Made by a program: the position numbers and the translations under genes
The notes under the pieces: model-generated
Seen by the model: only the letters and a program-made list of their open reading frames with translations
Databases searched by the model: none
Told to the model about the DNA's origin: nothing
Assembly: GCA_030841285.1 (NCBI GenBank)
Contig: JAVECW010000113.1
Location: forward strand, 1 to 64,000
Length of the DNA stretch: 64,000 nt
Origin: Microbacteriaceae bacterium
GTDB taxonomy: Bacteria > Actinomycetota > Actinomycetes > Actinomycetales > Microbacteriaceae
Direction of reading: 5' to 3'
Shown: positions 9,543-18,463 of the stretch, piece by piece
Layout: each line of letters begins with the position of its first letter
Numbering within the stretch: position 1 is the first letter of the stretch

Positions 9543-10435
9543 TGACCTCCGTGGTAACCAGAGCCACCAGCGTAAGCAAGGCTCGCGCGGTCGGCAGTGT
9601 GCGCCGTCCGCGAAGGACGAAGCGCGGGGCGCTTCTCGGGCTCGTGGCCTGGATTTTCGGCCTGATCTTCGTGACTCCTGTGCTCTGGATGATTCTCACC
9701 TCCTTCCATAGCGAGACCTCGGCGGCCACGAACCCTCCCTCGCTATTCGCCCCCCTGACCCTTGACGGATACGCCAACTTCTTCGGGGCAAACACCGGCG
9801 CAAGCCCCTGGCCCGCTCTGATCAACTCCGCTCAAGCCAGCATCATCTCGACTTTGTTGGTTCTGGCGTTGTCTATCCCGGCTGCGTACGCGCTGTCGAT
9901 CCGACCTGTTCGCAAGTGGTCAGACGTGATGTTCTTCTTCCTCACCACGAAGATGCTTCCCATGGTCGCCGGACTCCTGCCGATCTATCTGATCGCGAAG
10001 GCGACCGGGCTTCTTGACAGCATCATCCTGCTCGTGATCCTGTACACGTCCATGAATCTGCCTATCGCCGTGTGGATGATGCGCTCCTTCCTCAGCGAGA
10101 TCCCGGTCGAGATCCTCGAAGCGGCGTCCATCGACGGCGCGAATCTGTTGACGATTTTCCGGCGCATCATCATCCCGATCTCCGGCCCCGGCATAGCAGC
10201 CACCTCGCTGATCTGTTTCATCTTCAGCTGGAACGAGCTGTTGTTCGCCAGCGTGCTCACGAGCACCCAGGCGATCACTGCCCCGGTGTTCCTCACGAGT
10301 TTCGTTACGAGTCAAGGGCTCTTCCTCGCGAAGGTGTGCGCGGCCGCGGTGGCGGTCTCATTCCCCGTACTCGTCGCCGGATTCGCCGCACAGGACAAGT
10401 TGGTTCAGGGTCTCTCGCTCGGTGCGGTCAAATAG
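9542..10435 (+). CDS. ABC transporter permease, polyol importer (MalG-like)
   Basis: A 297-residue membrane protein; its ATG shares a base with the preceding TGA, with AAGGAGG upstream. About six membrane segments are visible. The EAA loop is EAASIDGANLLTIFRRIIIPISGPG. It pairs with the preceding permease to form the channel for the polyol. No ATP-binding subunit gene occurs anywhere in this operon. In actinobacteria a shared MsiK-like ATPase encoded elsewhere often energises such importers, and that is the likely arrangement here. Confidence 0.92.
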   Translation: MTSVVTRATSVSKARAVGSVRRPRRTKRGALLGLVAWIFGLIFVTPVLWMILTSFHSETSAATNPPSLFAPLTLDGYANFFGANTGASPWPALINSAQASIISTLLVLALSIPAAYALSIRPVRKWSDVMFFFLTTKMLPMVAGLLPIYLIAKATGLLDSIILLVILYTSMNLPIAVWMMRSFLSEIPVEILEAASIDGANLLTIFRRIIIPISGPGIAATSLICFIFSWNELLFASVLTSTQAITAPVFLTSFVTSQGLFLAKVCAAAVAVSFPVLVAGFAAQDKLVQGLSLGAVK

Positions 10436-10471
10436 GCCAATTCGTTAGCAAAGCTCAAGGAGGGCATCACA

Positions 10472-12010
10472 ATGAGTAATGCGGAGACCACCGCAAACGG
10501 CACCCCCGCCCTTAGCAACACCACCCTTGCGGCGATCGGTGCCGCAGGTCGGGTCAGCGTCCCATCGTACGATCGCGGCGCAGTGACGGCCGGAATCGTG
10601 CACTTCGGTGTCGGAGGCTTCCATCGAGCGCACCAGGCCATGGTCATCGACGATCTGCTCGCCTCAGGCGAAGCGACGAACTGGGGGATCTGCGGTGTCG
10701 GCGTTCTGGAGCAGGACCGCCATATGAAAGAGGTCATGGACGACCAGGACGGTCTCTATACCCTCGTGCTCAAGCACCCCGACGGTCACCGCGAGGCTCG
10801 AGTGATTGGCAGCATCGTCGAGTACCTGCTCGCCGTCGATGACCCGGAAGCCGTAATAGAGAAGATGGCCTCACCCGAGATACGAATTGTGTCGCTCACC
10901 ATCACAGAGGGCGGATACAACTTCGACCAGGTCTCCGGAGCGTTCGACGAAAGCAACCAGGCGGTGCAGCACGACGTTGTGCCGGGCGCCACGCCGACGA
11001 CAGTATTCGGCTTTGTTGCCGAAGCCCTCTCGCGACGCAGGAAACGCGGCATCGACCCGTTCACCATCATGTCCTGCGACAACATCCAGGGCAACGGACA
11101 CATCGCGCGCACCATGTTCACTGCCTTTGCCAGACTGGTCGATCCAGAGCTCGCCGAATGGATGGACGCAAACGTCCACTTCCCCAATTCGATGGTCGAC
11201 AGAATCACCCCGGTGACTTCGGACGACGACCGGACAGAGGTCCGCGACCGATTCGGTATCGACGATCAGTGGCCCGTTGTAGCCGAGCCCTTCTTTCAAT
11301 GGGTGCTCGAGGAAGACTTCCCGCTCGGACGCCCCTCGTACGAGAACGCACACGTTCAGATAGTCGAGGACGTCGAACCGTACGAACTCATGAAGCTGCG
11401 CCTGCTCAATGCGAGTCATCAGGGCCTCTGCTATTTCGGCTACCTCAGCGGTTACCGATATGCACACGAGGCGAGTAGCGACCCCGATATCGCGGCGTTC
11501 CTCCTGGGGTACATGAACGATGAAGCCACGCCAACTCTCTCCCCCGTACCAGGCATCGACCTGGATGACTACAAGCGGACACTGATTGAGCGTTTCTCGA
11601 ACCCTGAGGTCCGGGACACGCTTGCGCGTCTCTGCGCAGAATCAAGCGACCGCATTCCCAAGTGGCTCGTTCCTGTTATTCGATCACAGCTCGAGACCGG
11701 CGGCTCCATCGCGCGTTCAGCTGCCATCGTCGCGAGTTGGGCTCGTTACGACGAGGCGGAGGACGAATCTGGCCAGCCGATCACAATCGTCGACAGGTTG
11801 AAGGATGAGCTCGTGCCTCTCGCCAAGAGCCAGAGGCAGCATCCGACCGCCTTCATCGAAAACACCAAACTCTTCGGAGATCTGGCTCAGAACGAGCGAT
11901 TCGTCTCGGCATACGTCGAAGCACTGACCATGCTTTTCGAAAAGGGAGCGCACTACACCGTCGCTCATTATGCGCATCCGACGTCCGCCGTCGCCAGCCC
12001 GGTCCATTAG
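10472..12010 (+). CDS. Mannitol 2-dehydrogenase family polyol dehydrogenase
   Basis: A 512-residue polyol dehydrogenase of the long-chain mannitol dehydrogenase family (NAD-dependent; mannitol to fructose, or a related polyol to ketose). Visible motifs are the N-terminal GIVHFGVGGFHRAHQA, the ITEGGYN stretch, SCDNIQGNG, and the catalytic region KLRLLNASHQG, which carries the Lys-x5-Asn-x2-His pattern typical of the family. AAGGAGG precedes ATG 10472. It is the last gene of the importer operon, so the imported polyol is oxidised directly in the cytoplasm. Arabitol or sorbitol specificity cannot be excluded from sequence alone. No fructokinase gene is adjacent. Confidence 0.92.
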   Translation: MSNAETTANGTPALSNTTLAAIGAAGRVSVPSYDRGAVTAGIVHFGVGGFHRAHQAMVIDDLLASGEATNWGICGVGVLEQDRHMKEVMDDQDGLYTLVLKHPDGHREARVIGSIVEYLLAVDDPEAVIEKMASPEIRIVSLTITEGGYNFDQVSGAFDESNQAVQHDVVPGATPTTVFGFVAEALSRRRKRGIDPFTIMSCDNIQGNGHIARTMFTAFARLVDPELAEWMDANVHFPNSMVDRITPVTSDDDRTEVRDRFGIDDQWPVVAEPFFQWVLEEDFPLGRPSYENAHVQIVEDVEPYELMKLRLLNASHQGLCYFGYLSGYRYAHEASSDPDIAAFLLGYMNDEATPTLSPVPGIDLDDYKRTLIERFSNPEVRDTLARLCAESSDRIPKWLVPVIRSQLETGGSIARSAAIVASWARYDEAEDESGQPITIVDRLKDELVPLAKSQRQHPTAFIENTKLFGDLAQNERFVSAYVEALTMLFEKGAHYTVAHYAHPTSAVASPVH

Positions 12011-12019
12011 ATGCTGATC

Positions 12020-12062
12020 GAGAACCGCTGGCAAGCTAAAGCAGCATCGCCAGCGGGTTCTC
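12020..12062. terminator. Bidirectional terminator-like hairpin between converging genes
   Basis: GAGAACC-GCTGGC (12020-12032) pairs with GCCAGCGGGTTCTC (12049-12062) with a single bulged base. It lies between the stop of the polyol dehydrogenase (12010) and the E2 gene stop (12036), with its right arm inside the last E2 codons. There is no T-run, as is common in high-GC actinobacteria. Confidence 0.6.
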
Positions 12063-13361
12063 AATCAACCTGACAAAGGCAGCGAGCCAGGTGGCTGCCA
12101 AGGCTCCATCGACCACCCGGTGGTCGGCGGAGAGCGTCACCGTCATCACAGTGCCGACGATGACACCGTCGTTCTCGACGACCGGCCTCTGCTTGGCAGC
12201 GGCAACTGCGAGGATCCCCGACTGGGGAGGATTGAGAATCGCCGAGAATTCGTCAACCCCGAACATGCCGAGGTTGGAGATGGCGAAGCTGCCGCCCTCG
12301 AGTTCGTGCTGCTTGAGCCGGCCGGACCGCGCGCGATCGGCAAGTTCGGAGACCTGTTCGCTGATCGCAGCCAATCCGAGGCGCTCCACACCCCGGAGCA
12401 CCGGCGTCAGGAGCCCACCTTCGGTCGACACGGCCACTGCGAGGTCCACCGTGTCGAATCGGCGCGACGCATCGTCGGTCCAGATCACATTCGCCTCTGG
12501 CACCTCGACGAGGGCTTTGGCGACGGCCTTGATCACAAAGTCGTTGACCGAAATCTTCCTGACCGCGGTCTCGTTGACCTTTTTCCTCAACTCCAACAAG
12601 TCATCCACGCGGCAATCCGCGACCACATAGAAATGAGGAACGGATGACTTGCTCTCGGTCAGCCGTCGAGCGATCGCGCGACGCATGCCGGTGTGCGACA
12701 CGTCGGTGTAACCGAGCGTCGGCGCTGCCGGCGCCGGAGCCGGGGCTGCGGCTGCCGTCGGCGGTGCCGATATTGCGACCGCCTTCTGGACTCCCTCAAG
12801 GTCCCGGCGCACGATACGTCCACCCGGGCCACTACCGACGATCGTAGCGAGATCAAGGTTTCGCTCTCGGGCGAGCCTGCGCACGAGCGGGCTCGCGAAC
12901 ATCCGCTCACCGGGCTCGGTCGGCGCGGCAACGATCGCTGCCTGTGGCAGGCCGAAGGCGCCCCCGGTCGGGGCAGCCGGGCTCGGAGCAGCCGAGCCCG
13001 GGACGGCCGCAGCCGAAGTCGGAGCAACCGACGCTGGAGCCGCGTCCTCGGAGGCCTCCGTCTGCGAGGGCGGGTCGCCGACGGCCCCCGCCAGCAGCCG
13101 CTCGACGTCGACGTCGGGCTCCCCCGGCACCGCGATCACGATGATCGGTTCGCCCACAGCAGCTGAATCGCCTTCGCTGACGAGAAGCCGCAGGACAGTT
13201 CCCTCGACCTCAGACTGGTATTCGACGTTCGCCTTTTCGGTCTCGATCTCTGCGAGCGGCTGGCCGACAGCGACCGTGTCGCCCACCTTCACCAGCCAGG
13301 TCTGCATGGCGGCCTCGCTCGCGTTTGCCAGCACCTCCGGCATCCGCACGATGATTGCCAT
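12036..13361 (-). CDS. Dihydrolipoamide acyltransferase (E2) of a 2-oxoacid/acetoin dehydrogenase complex
   Basis: A 441-residue E2 subunit. Residues 1-80 are one lipoyl domain with the lipoylated Lys43 in the ETEKANVE motif. A Pro/Ala-rich linker follows, then a peripheral-subunit-binding domain at about 150-190 (FASPLVRRLARERNLDL, GRIVRRDLE), a second linker and the catalytic acyltransferase domain ending with DHRVVDG, the active-site His-x3-Asp-Gly. It transfers the acyl group made by E1 to CoA. Its ATG shares a base with the E1 stop. No dihydrolipoamide dehydrogenase (E3) gene is nearby, so E3 must come from elsewhere in the genome. Confidence 0.93.
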   Translation of the reverse strand: MAIIVRMPEVLANASEAAMQTWLVKVGDTVAVGQPLAEIETEKANVEYQSEVEGTVLRLLVSEGDSAAVGEPIIVIAVPGEPDVDVERLLAGAVGDPPSQTEASEDAAPASVAPTSAAAVPGSAAPSPAAPTGGAFGLPQAAIVAAPTEPGERMFASPLVRRLARERNLDLATIVGSGPGGRIVRRDLEGVQKAVAISAPPTAAAAPAPAPAAPTLGYTDVSHTGMRRAIARRLTESKSSVPHFYVVADCRVDDLLELRKKVNETAVRKISVNDFVIKAVAKALVEVPEANVIWTDDASRRFDTVDLAVAVSTEGGLLTPVLRGVERLGLAAISEQVSELADRARSGRLKQHELEGGSFAISNLGMFGVDEFSAILNPPQSGILAVAAAKQRPVVENDGVIVGTVMTVTLSADHRVVDGALAATWLAAFVRLIENPLAMLL

Positions 13362-15547
13362 CAGCGACCGCCCATTCCCCGCCGAACAAGCTCGAGGCCC
13401 GCAACGATTTCGTCTGTACCCGCGATCGCGGCACGTTCGAGCACCCTCGAGATGCTCGGACTCGCCTCGCCTCCCGTGACCCGCTCGATCGGCTGGTCGA
13501 GGTAGTCGAAGAACCTGCGCTGGATCTCGTCGGACAGCCAGCCGCCATACGACGTTCCCCTGGCCCCCTGCTCCACGATCAGCACGGCGTTGGTCTTACG
13601 GATGCTTTCACCGATGGTGTGCCAGTCGATGGATGCGCGGTCAAGCCACCGCAGGTCGATGACCTCCGCGTCAATTCCGGTCTGCTCGACGGCCTGGAGC
13701 GTTGGCTTCACCATCGACAGATAGCTGATCACCGTGACATCGCTGCCGATGCGTCGCACAGCAGCCTTGCCGACCGGGATGAAGTAGTCGAGGTCGCCCG
13801 CGGGCACGTCGCCCACTTCGCCATAGAGATCGACGTGCTCGATCACGAGAACAGGGTCCTGCAGCGTGAGCGCCGTATTCATGAGGCCGATGTAGTCCGC
13901 AGCCGACGACGGTGCGACAACCCGCCATCCCGGGCTCGTGGCAAAGATACCGGCGGGATCCATGAGGTGCTGGGAGCCGTAGCCCGATCCCATCGCCACC
14001 TTGGTGCGGAGCACCAGAGGAACGGGATTCTCACCGCCGAACATGTGACGCGCCTTGCCGATCTGGTTGAAGACCTGGTCAGCAGCCACCCACATGAAGT
14101 CCGGATACATGAACTCGACGACCGGGCGGAACCGACCGTCGAGCGCCATGCCGCCACCCAGACCGACGAATGCGTTCTCGCTGATCGGGGTGCCGAGAAT
14201 CCGTCCCTCGAACTTTTTGGCCAGGCCCTTGGTTGCCCCATTGGTGCCGCCGTTGAGACGATGCACGTCTTCGCCGAGCACGACGATGCGCTCGTCCTGG
14301 TCCATCCGCCGGTCCATCACGGCGGCGACAGCCTCGACGAACTTCTTCGTCTCGACCTCGCCGTCGTAGGTGGTCGGCTCGAGGGTGCGCACGTCGGCCA
14401 GCTCGCTGCCATCGCCGCGGACCCCGACGTTCACGAATCCGGTATCTGGCCAGAGCGCGGGGATGATCCTGCGCTTGCCCGGTTGGTCGGGGTTGACCTC
14501 CAGCAACTCCGCGACAGCGGCGAGCATGGCCCTCTGGGCCTGGTCGCGCACTCTGGCGACGCCACTCTCGTCGATCTGACCCAGCGCGATCATTTCTTTC
14601 GCGACCCGGTCGAGCGGGTCGCGCGCGCGCCACGACGCTTCCTCTTCTTTGGTGCGATACCCGAAGGCGCTGCCGGGGTACGGGCCGTTCTGGTGGAAGA
14701 AGCGATACGTTTCCACCTCGATGAAAGTAGGTCCGCCACCCTCGCGCATGACGGCCTCAGCCTCCTTCATCGCCAGGTGTACAGCGAGAGGGTCCATGCC
14801 GTCCACCTGCCAGGACGGGATGCCGAACCCCAGCGCTCGGGCGGAGAGCCTGGGCTCGCCGGTCGCCTCCGCGACCGTGGTGGACACCGCATAGAGGTTG
14901 TTCTCGACGAAGAAGGTGATCGGCAGCTTCCACGCGGAGGCGAGATTCATCGTCTCGAGGACCGAGCCGATGTTCATCGCGCCGTCGCCGAAGTACGAGA
15001 TCGTGACATCCTTCGTACCGCCGTGCTTCTGGGCCCACGCATTGCCGGCCGCGAGCGGAACGCCTCCGCCGACGATGGCGTTGGTGCCAAGGGCACCGGC
15101 CTCGAACCACTGGAGGTGCATGGAACCTCCCCTACCTCGGCAGTAGCCCTGCGCCAGCCCGAGGATCTCGGCGAGAGTCCGCTGCAAGACGACCTGCACG
15201 TCATCGGTCACGAGGGCTGCAGGGTCGAGCTCGCCGTTCGAAACATGGCTGAGTGCCTTGGCGAGAAACTGGTGGTGCCCGCGATGAGAGCCTGTCACGG
15301 CATCCTGCGTCGTCAGCCCGACGATCGACCCGACCGCGCCGCCCTCCTGGCCGATGCTCGAATGAGCCGGGCCGTGCACAAGGCCTTCGCCGGCGAGTTC
15401 GAGAACGGTCTCTTCGAAAGCGCGGATCAGGTGCAGCTGGCCGAGCATCGTCGCCAGCAGCGCCGGGCTCGCCGCCTTCCAGTCGGCCGGCGTTGTGCTC
15501 AGGTTGACCCACGGCGCCATTGGGTCCAGTTGGCGTCGTTTTGGCAT
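13361..15547 (-). CDS. Fused alpha-beta E1 component of a thiamine-dependent 2-oxoacid/acetoin dehydrogenase
   Basis: A 728-residue E1 with alpha and beta chains in one polypeptide. ATG 15547 is chosen because GAGGAA lies just upstream; a further in-frame ATG at 15625 has no ribosome-binding site and lies inside a putative operator. The alpha half (to about residue 350) has the thiamine-diphosphate motif from FGDGAMN to FFVENN. The beta half begins near TKKFVEAVAAVMDRRM and contains ERIVVLGEDV, SENAFVGLGGGMAL and the C-terminal strand pattern of transketolase-like domains. It decarboxylates a 2-oxoacid, or cleaves acetoin, onto the E2 lipoyl group. Acetoin, pyruvate or branched-chain substrate cannot be told apart here. 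Confidence 0.9.
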   Translation of the reverse strand: MPKRRQLDPMAPWVNLSTTPADWKAASPALLATMLGQLHLIRAFEETVLELAGEGLVHGPAHSSIGQEGGAVGSIVGLTTQDAVTGSHRGHHQFLAKALSHVSNGELDPAALVTDDVQVVLQRTLAEILGLAQGYCRGRGGSMHLQWFEAGALGTNAIVGGGVPLAAGNAWAQKHGGTKDVTISYFGDGAMNIGSVLETMNLASAWKLPITFFVENNLYAVSTTVAEATGEPRLSARALGFGIPSWQVDGMDPLAVHLAMKEAEAVMREGGGPTFIEVETYRFFHQNGPYPGSAFGYRTKEEEASWRARDPLDRVAKEMIALGQIDESGVARVRDQAQRAMLAAVAELLEVNPDQPGKRRIIPALWPDTGFVNVGVRGDGSELADVRTLEPTTYDGEVETKKFVEAVAAVMDRRMDQDERIVVLGEDVHRLNGGTNGATKGLAKKFEGRILGTPISENAFVGLGGGMALDGRFRPVVEFMYPDFMWVAADQVFNQIGKARHMFGGENPVPLVLRTKVAMGSGYGSQHLMDPAGIFATSPGWRVVAPSSAADYIGLMNTALTLQDPVLVIEHVDLYGEVGDVPAGDLDYFIPVGKAAVRRIGSDVTVISYLSMVKPTLQAVEQTGIDAEVIDLRWLDRASIDWHTIGESIRKTNAVLIVEQGARGTSYGGWLSDEIQRRFFDYLDQPIERVTGGEASPSISRVLERAAIAGTDEIVAGLELVRRGMGGR

Positions 15548-15618
15548 GGCTTCCTCATCTTCTTTGACGGCGGCATCCGTTGCCGCAGGCGGCGACCGAT
15601 CCTTCACGATAACCGGTA

Positions 15619-15692
15619 ATTGCATCCAATATCAACACATCACACGGATATATTGCCAATACTCGGCCAATCGTGGTCATAATGGATGCAAT
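15619..15692. promoter_or_regulatory. Paired ATTG-NNNN-CAAT sites in the divergent E1 / VOC-gntR promoter
   Basis: ATTGCATCCA (15619-15628) and TGGATGCAAT (15683-15692) are perfect inverted copies of each other. Each sits in a near-palindrome of the form ATTGNATNCAAT, which resembles binding sites of FadR-type GntR regulators. A third, shorter element ATTGCCAAT lies between them at 15652-15660. One outer site is near the E1 start and the other just before the ribosome-binding site of the VOC gene. The GntR regulator in the second operon is the natural candidate binder, through looping or occlusion of both promoters. Confidence 0.6.
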
Positions 15693-15704
15693 CAAGGAGG
15701 ATTC

Positions 15705-16229
15705 ATGTCACTTCCCGGTCTGCGTGGAACCGAACACATCGGCTTCACTGTGCCGAACCTCGATGAGGCTGACGACTTCTTCGTCAACGTCATCGGATGC
15801 GATCGCATCTACGACCTCGGCCCGATGATCCACGATGACGACTGGATGCTCGAGCATCTCAACGTTGATCCCCGAACCGTGATGCGTCGCTTGCGTTTCT
15901 ACCGCTGTGGCACCGGCCCCAATTTCGAGATCTTCGAATACGAAGCCGCCGACGGTCAGCGCGAGCAGCCTCGGAACAGCGACATCGGTGGCCACCACCT
16001 CGCGTTCTATGTCGACGATTTCGATTCGGCTCTCGAGTACCTGCGAGCGGCGGGTGTGCGTATCCTCGGCGAGCCGACGGCCAGCAAACGGGCAAGCGAG
16101 GGCCAGCGCTGGGTCTATTTCCTGAGCCCATGGGGCATGCAGTTCGAACTCGTCAGCTTTCCCGACGGTAAGGCCTACGAGAAGGACGCACCGGTTAAAC
16201 TGTGGCATCCCGCACGACCGGCCGAGTGA
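15705..16229 (+). CDS. VOC (glyoxalase/bleomycin resistance/dioxygenase) superfamily protein
   Basis: A 174-residue protein with two VOC half-modules: EHIGFTVPNLDEADDFF near the N-terminus and HHLAFYVDDFDSALEYL in the second half. His and Glu residues in both halves could bind a divalent metal. ATG 15705 follows AAGGAGG by 6 nt. VOC proteins include glyoxalases, extradiol dioxygenases, epimerases and resistance proteins; nothing here decides between these. It is co-transcribed with the GntR regulator and divergent from the E1-E2 operon. It may therefore process a reactive by-product or a precursor of the 2-oxo compound the complex uses. Confidence 0.82.
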   Translation: MSLPGLRGTEHIGFTVPNLDEADDFFVNVIGCDRIYDLGPMIHDDDWMLEHLNVDPRTVMRRLRFYRCGTGPNFEIFEYEAADGQREQPRNSDIGGHHLAFYVDDFDSALEYLRAAGVRILGEPTASKRASEGQRWVYFLSPWGMQFELVSFPDGKAYEKDAPVKLWHPARPAE

Positions 16230-16906
16230 ACAAATGGGGCAAGCCAGTGACCGATAAGGAGACCCCGTCCGCCGTGGCGAGCCAGCGGATAGCGTCGCTC
16301 ATCCGCGACCAGATCCTCGACGGTTCTCTTGCTCCCGGCGAGCGGATCCGACAAGAGGAATTCGCGGAGAGGTTCGGTGCGAGCCGGATTCCCGTGAAAG
16401 AGGCGCTGCGTCTGCTCGAATCGGACGGCCTCGTCACTCTTGTCGCGAACACCGGAGCCTGGGTTTCACGCATGAGCGAAGACGAATGCGCCGAGGCCTA
16501 CCAGATCCGCGAGCGGCTCGAACCTCTGCTGCTGCACGAGAGCATGAAGAACCTCGACGACGCGACCATCGACGCCCTCGACGCGTTGGCGTACGAGATG
16601 GAGTCATGCGCAGACGTCGAGATGTTCCTGCGTCTCGACCGGCAGTTCCACCTGCTGTCCTACAGCGCGGCGCGCACCGCGACCCTCACCGAGATCATCC
16701 AACGACTCTGGAACACCACCCAGCACTATCGTCGAGCCTTCACGCTGCTCATGGGCATCGAGCACAACCAGATCACCCACAGTCACCACCATCTCATCGT
16801 CGACGCGCTGCGGCGACGTGACCCGGATGACGCGGAGAGTGCCCTCGCCAGCCACATCCGGCGCACGCGCAGCGAACTCGCCCGACACCCCGAGGTCTTC
16901 GGGTAA
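16226..16906 (+). CDS. GntR family regulator, FadR/FCD subfamily
   Basis: A 226-residue regulator from GTG 16226, which overlaps the preceding stop in a GTGA junction; GTG 16247 is an alternative, and a start at 16202 would overlap the VOC gene further. The winged helix domain is visible at residues about 15-75 (LIRDQILDGSLAPGERI, FAERFGASRIPVKEALRLL). The C-terminal all-helical FCD domain follows, with the His/Asp positions DRQFHLLSY and HHHLIVDAL that often bind a metal and a small carboxylate effector. It likely represses its own operon and the divergent 2-oxoacid dehydrogenase operon in response to a carboxylate. Confidence 0.88.
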   Translation: MNKWGKPVTDKETPSAVASQRIASLIRDQILDGSLAPGERIRQEEFAERFGASRIPVKEALRLLESDGLVTLVANTGAWVSRMSEDECAEAYQIRERLEPLLLHESMKNLDDATIDALDALAYEMESCADVEMFLRLDRQFHLLSYSAARTATLTEIIQRLWNTTQHYRRAFTLLMGIEHNQITHSHHHLIVDALRRRDPDDAESALASHIRRTRSELARHPEVFG

Positions 16907-16915
16907 CCCGCTCTA

Positions 16916-16956
16916 TTCTGACGGGCCGACGTGGTGGACACGCCGGCCCGTCAGAA
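16916..16956. terminator. Strong bidirectional terminator between gntR and the LacI regulon
   Basis: TTCTGACGGGCCG (16916-16928) and CGGCCCGTCAGAA (16944-16956) pair perfectly over 13 bp, with a further short CGTG/CACG stem in the loop. It fills the gap between the gntR stop (16906) and the stop of the aldehyde dehydrogenase gene (16966), so it can serve both converging transcripts. Confidence 0.82.
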
Positions 16957-16965
16957 TGGACTCCG

Positions 16966-18447
16966 TTACCACGCCACGGCGATGTACTGCGACTCGGTGA
17001 ATTCGAGCATCCCCTCGTGTCCGCCTTCCCGCCCCAGACCGCTCTGCTTGAAACCGCCGAACGGCGCAGCCGGGTCGGAGACGATGCCGCGGTTGAGCCC
17101 CACCATTCCCGTCTCGATCCGCTCGCTCACGGCGAGGCCACGGGCGAGGTCAGACGTGTAGACATAGGCGACCAGGCCGTACTCGGTGTTGTTCGCCATC
17201 GCGATCGCCTCATCGTCGGTCTCGAAGGTGACGATGGGCGCAACCGGGCCGAAGATCTCCTCTCGCAGGATCGGCGAATCCGGCGCGACATCCACCAGCA
17301 CGGTCGGCGGGTAGTAGTAGCCGATTCCGTCGTCCGGAGCCCCGCCGGTCATGGCTGTCGCGCCGGCGTCACGCGCGGCGGACACCAGTGCATCCACCTT
17401 GGCGCGGGCTTCGTCATTGATCAGCGGACCCAGTTCGACCTCTGCCTCGAGCCCGTCGCCCACGCGCAGTTCGCCCATACGAGCGGAAAGCCGCGCCGAG
17501 AACTCGGCAGCGATCGACGAATGAACGTAGAAGCGATTCGCCGCAGTACACGCCTCCCCGCCGTTGCGCATCTTGGCGAGCATGGCGCCGTCGATCGCTT
17601 TGTCGATGTCTGCGTCACCGAACACGAGGAAGGGAGCGTTGCCGCCCAACTCCATGCTGCAGTTGACCACGGTTTTCGACGCGTTGGCCAGCAGGACCCT
17701 TCCCACCTCGGTCGAGCCGGTGAACGACAGCTTCCTGACCGCGGGATCGTCGAGCATCGCGGAGACGACCGCCCCCGATTTGCGCGACGGAATCACGTTG
17801 ACGACTCCGTCGGGAACCCCAGCATCGCGGAGCAGTTGACCGATCGCGAGCGCGGTCAGTGGGGTGTCACTCGCGGGCTTCAGGATGACGGCGCATCCGG
17901 CCGCGAGTGCCGGACCGATCTTGCGCGTCGCCATCGCCGCGGGGAAATTCCACGGTGTGACGAGGACGCTGACTCCGATCGGCTGGTGGGTGACCAGGAT
18001 GCGGTTCTGCCCGCTCGGCGCGTGCTGCACGCTGCCGATCAGACGCACGGCCTCCTCCGAATACCAGCGGAAGAATTCGGTCGCGTACGCGATCTCGCCG
18101 CGGGCATCCGCCAAAGACTTTCCGTTCTCGAGCACGATGAGGCGCGCGAGATCTTCCGAACGCTCGCGCATCAGCTCGAACGTGCGACGAAGCACCTCGG
18201 CACGCTCGCGCGGCGATTTCGCACTCCAGATCGGCAAGGCGCGCTCGGCCGCCCTGACGGCGGCCAGGCCATCGGCGACGCTCGCACTCGCGACACTCGC
18301 GATCACCTCTCCGGTTGCGGGGTTGAGCACCTCGAAGCGCTCCCGCGTCGACGATTCCTGCGTGCGCCCGTCGATCATCAGGTCATGGGGAAACCATCCC
18401 GTGAGTTCGTCGGTTCCCGCTGAGGTGTGGTCGTGCCTGATCAGCAT
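16966..18447 (-). CDS. NAD(P)-dependent aldehyde dehydrogenase, succinate-semialdehyde dehydrogenase (GabD)-like
   Basis: A 493-residue aldehyde dehydrogenase. ATG 18447 has GAAGGA 6 nt upstream and leaves a 16-nt gap to the preceding gene; an ATG at 18474 has no such site. Motifs: TPWNFPAAMATRKIGPAL, the FTGSTEVG nucleotide-binding turn, the general base Glu in MELGGNAPF, and the catalytic Cys in NGGEACTAANRF. Overall it looks like the succinate/glutarate-semialdehyde group. It is the last gene of the operon that starts at 20643. It should oxidise an aldehyde produced by the pathway to the acid. Its exact substrate is not evident. Confidence 0.88.
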   Translation of the reverse strand: MLIRHDHTSAGTDELTGWFPHDLMIDGRTQESSTRERFEVLNPATGEVIASVASASVADGLAAVRAAERALPIWSAKSPRERAEVLRRTFELMRERSEDLARLIVLENGKSLADARGEIAYATEFFRWYSEEAVRLIGSVQHAPSGQNRILVTHQPIGVSVLVTPWNFPAAMATRKIGPALAAGCAVILKPASDTPLTALAIGQLLRDAGVPDGVVNVIPSRKSGAVVSAMLDDPAVRKLSFTGSTEVGRVLLANASKTVVNCSMELGGNAPFLVFGDADIDKAIDGAMLAKMRNGGEACTAANRFYVHSSIAAEFSARLSARMGELRVGDGLEAEVELGPLINDEARAKVDALVSAARDAGATAMTGGAPDDGIGYYYPPTVLVDVAPDSPILREEIFGPVAPIVTFETDDEAIAMANNTEYGLVAYVYTSDLARGLAVSERIETGMVGLNRGIVSDPAAPFGGFKQSGLGREGGHEGMLEFTESQYIAVAW

Positions 18448-18463
18448 GCGTGTTCCTTCGCTT

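Noticed and set aside
13355-15619. A 754-codon plus-strand frame opposite the E1 gene
   Set aside because: It mirrors the E1 gene almost exactly, has a His/Arg/Val-rich composition with no domain, and no ribosome-binding site. It is a high-GC shadow.
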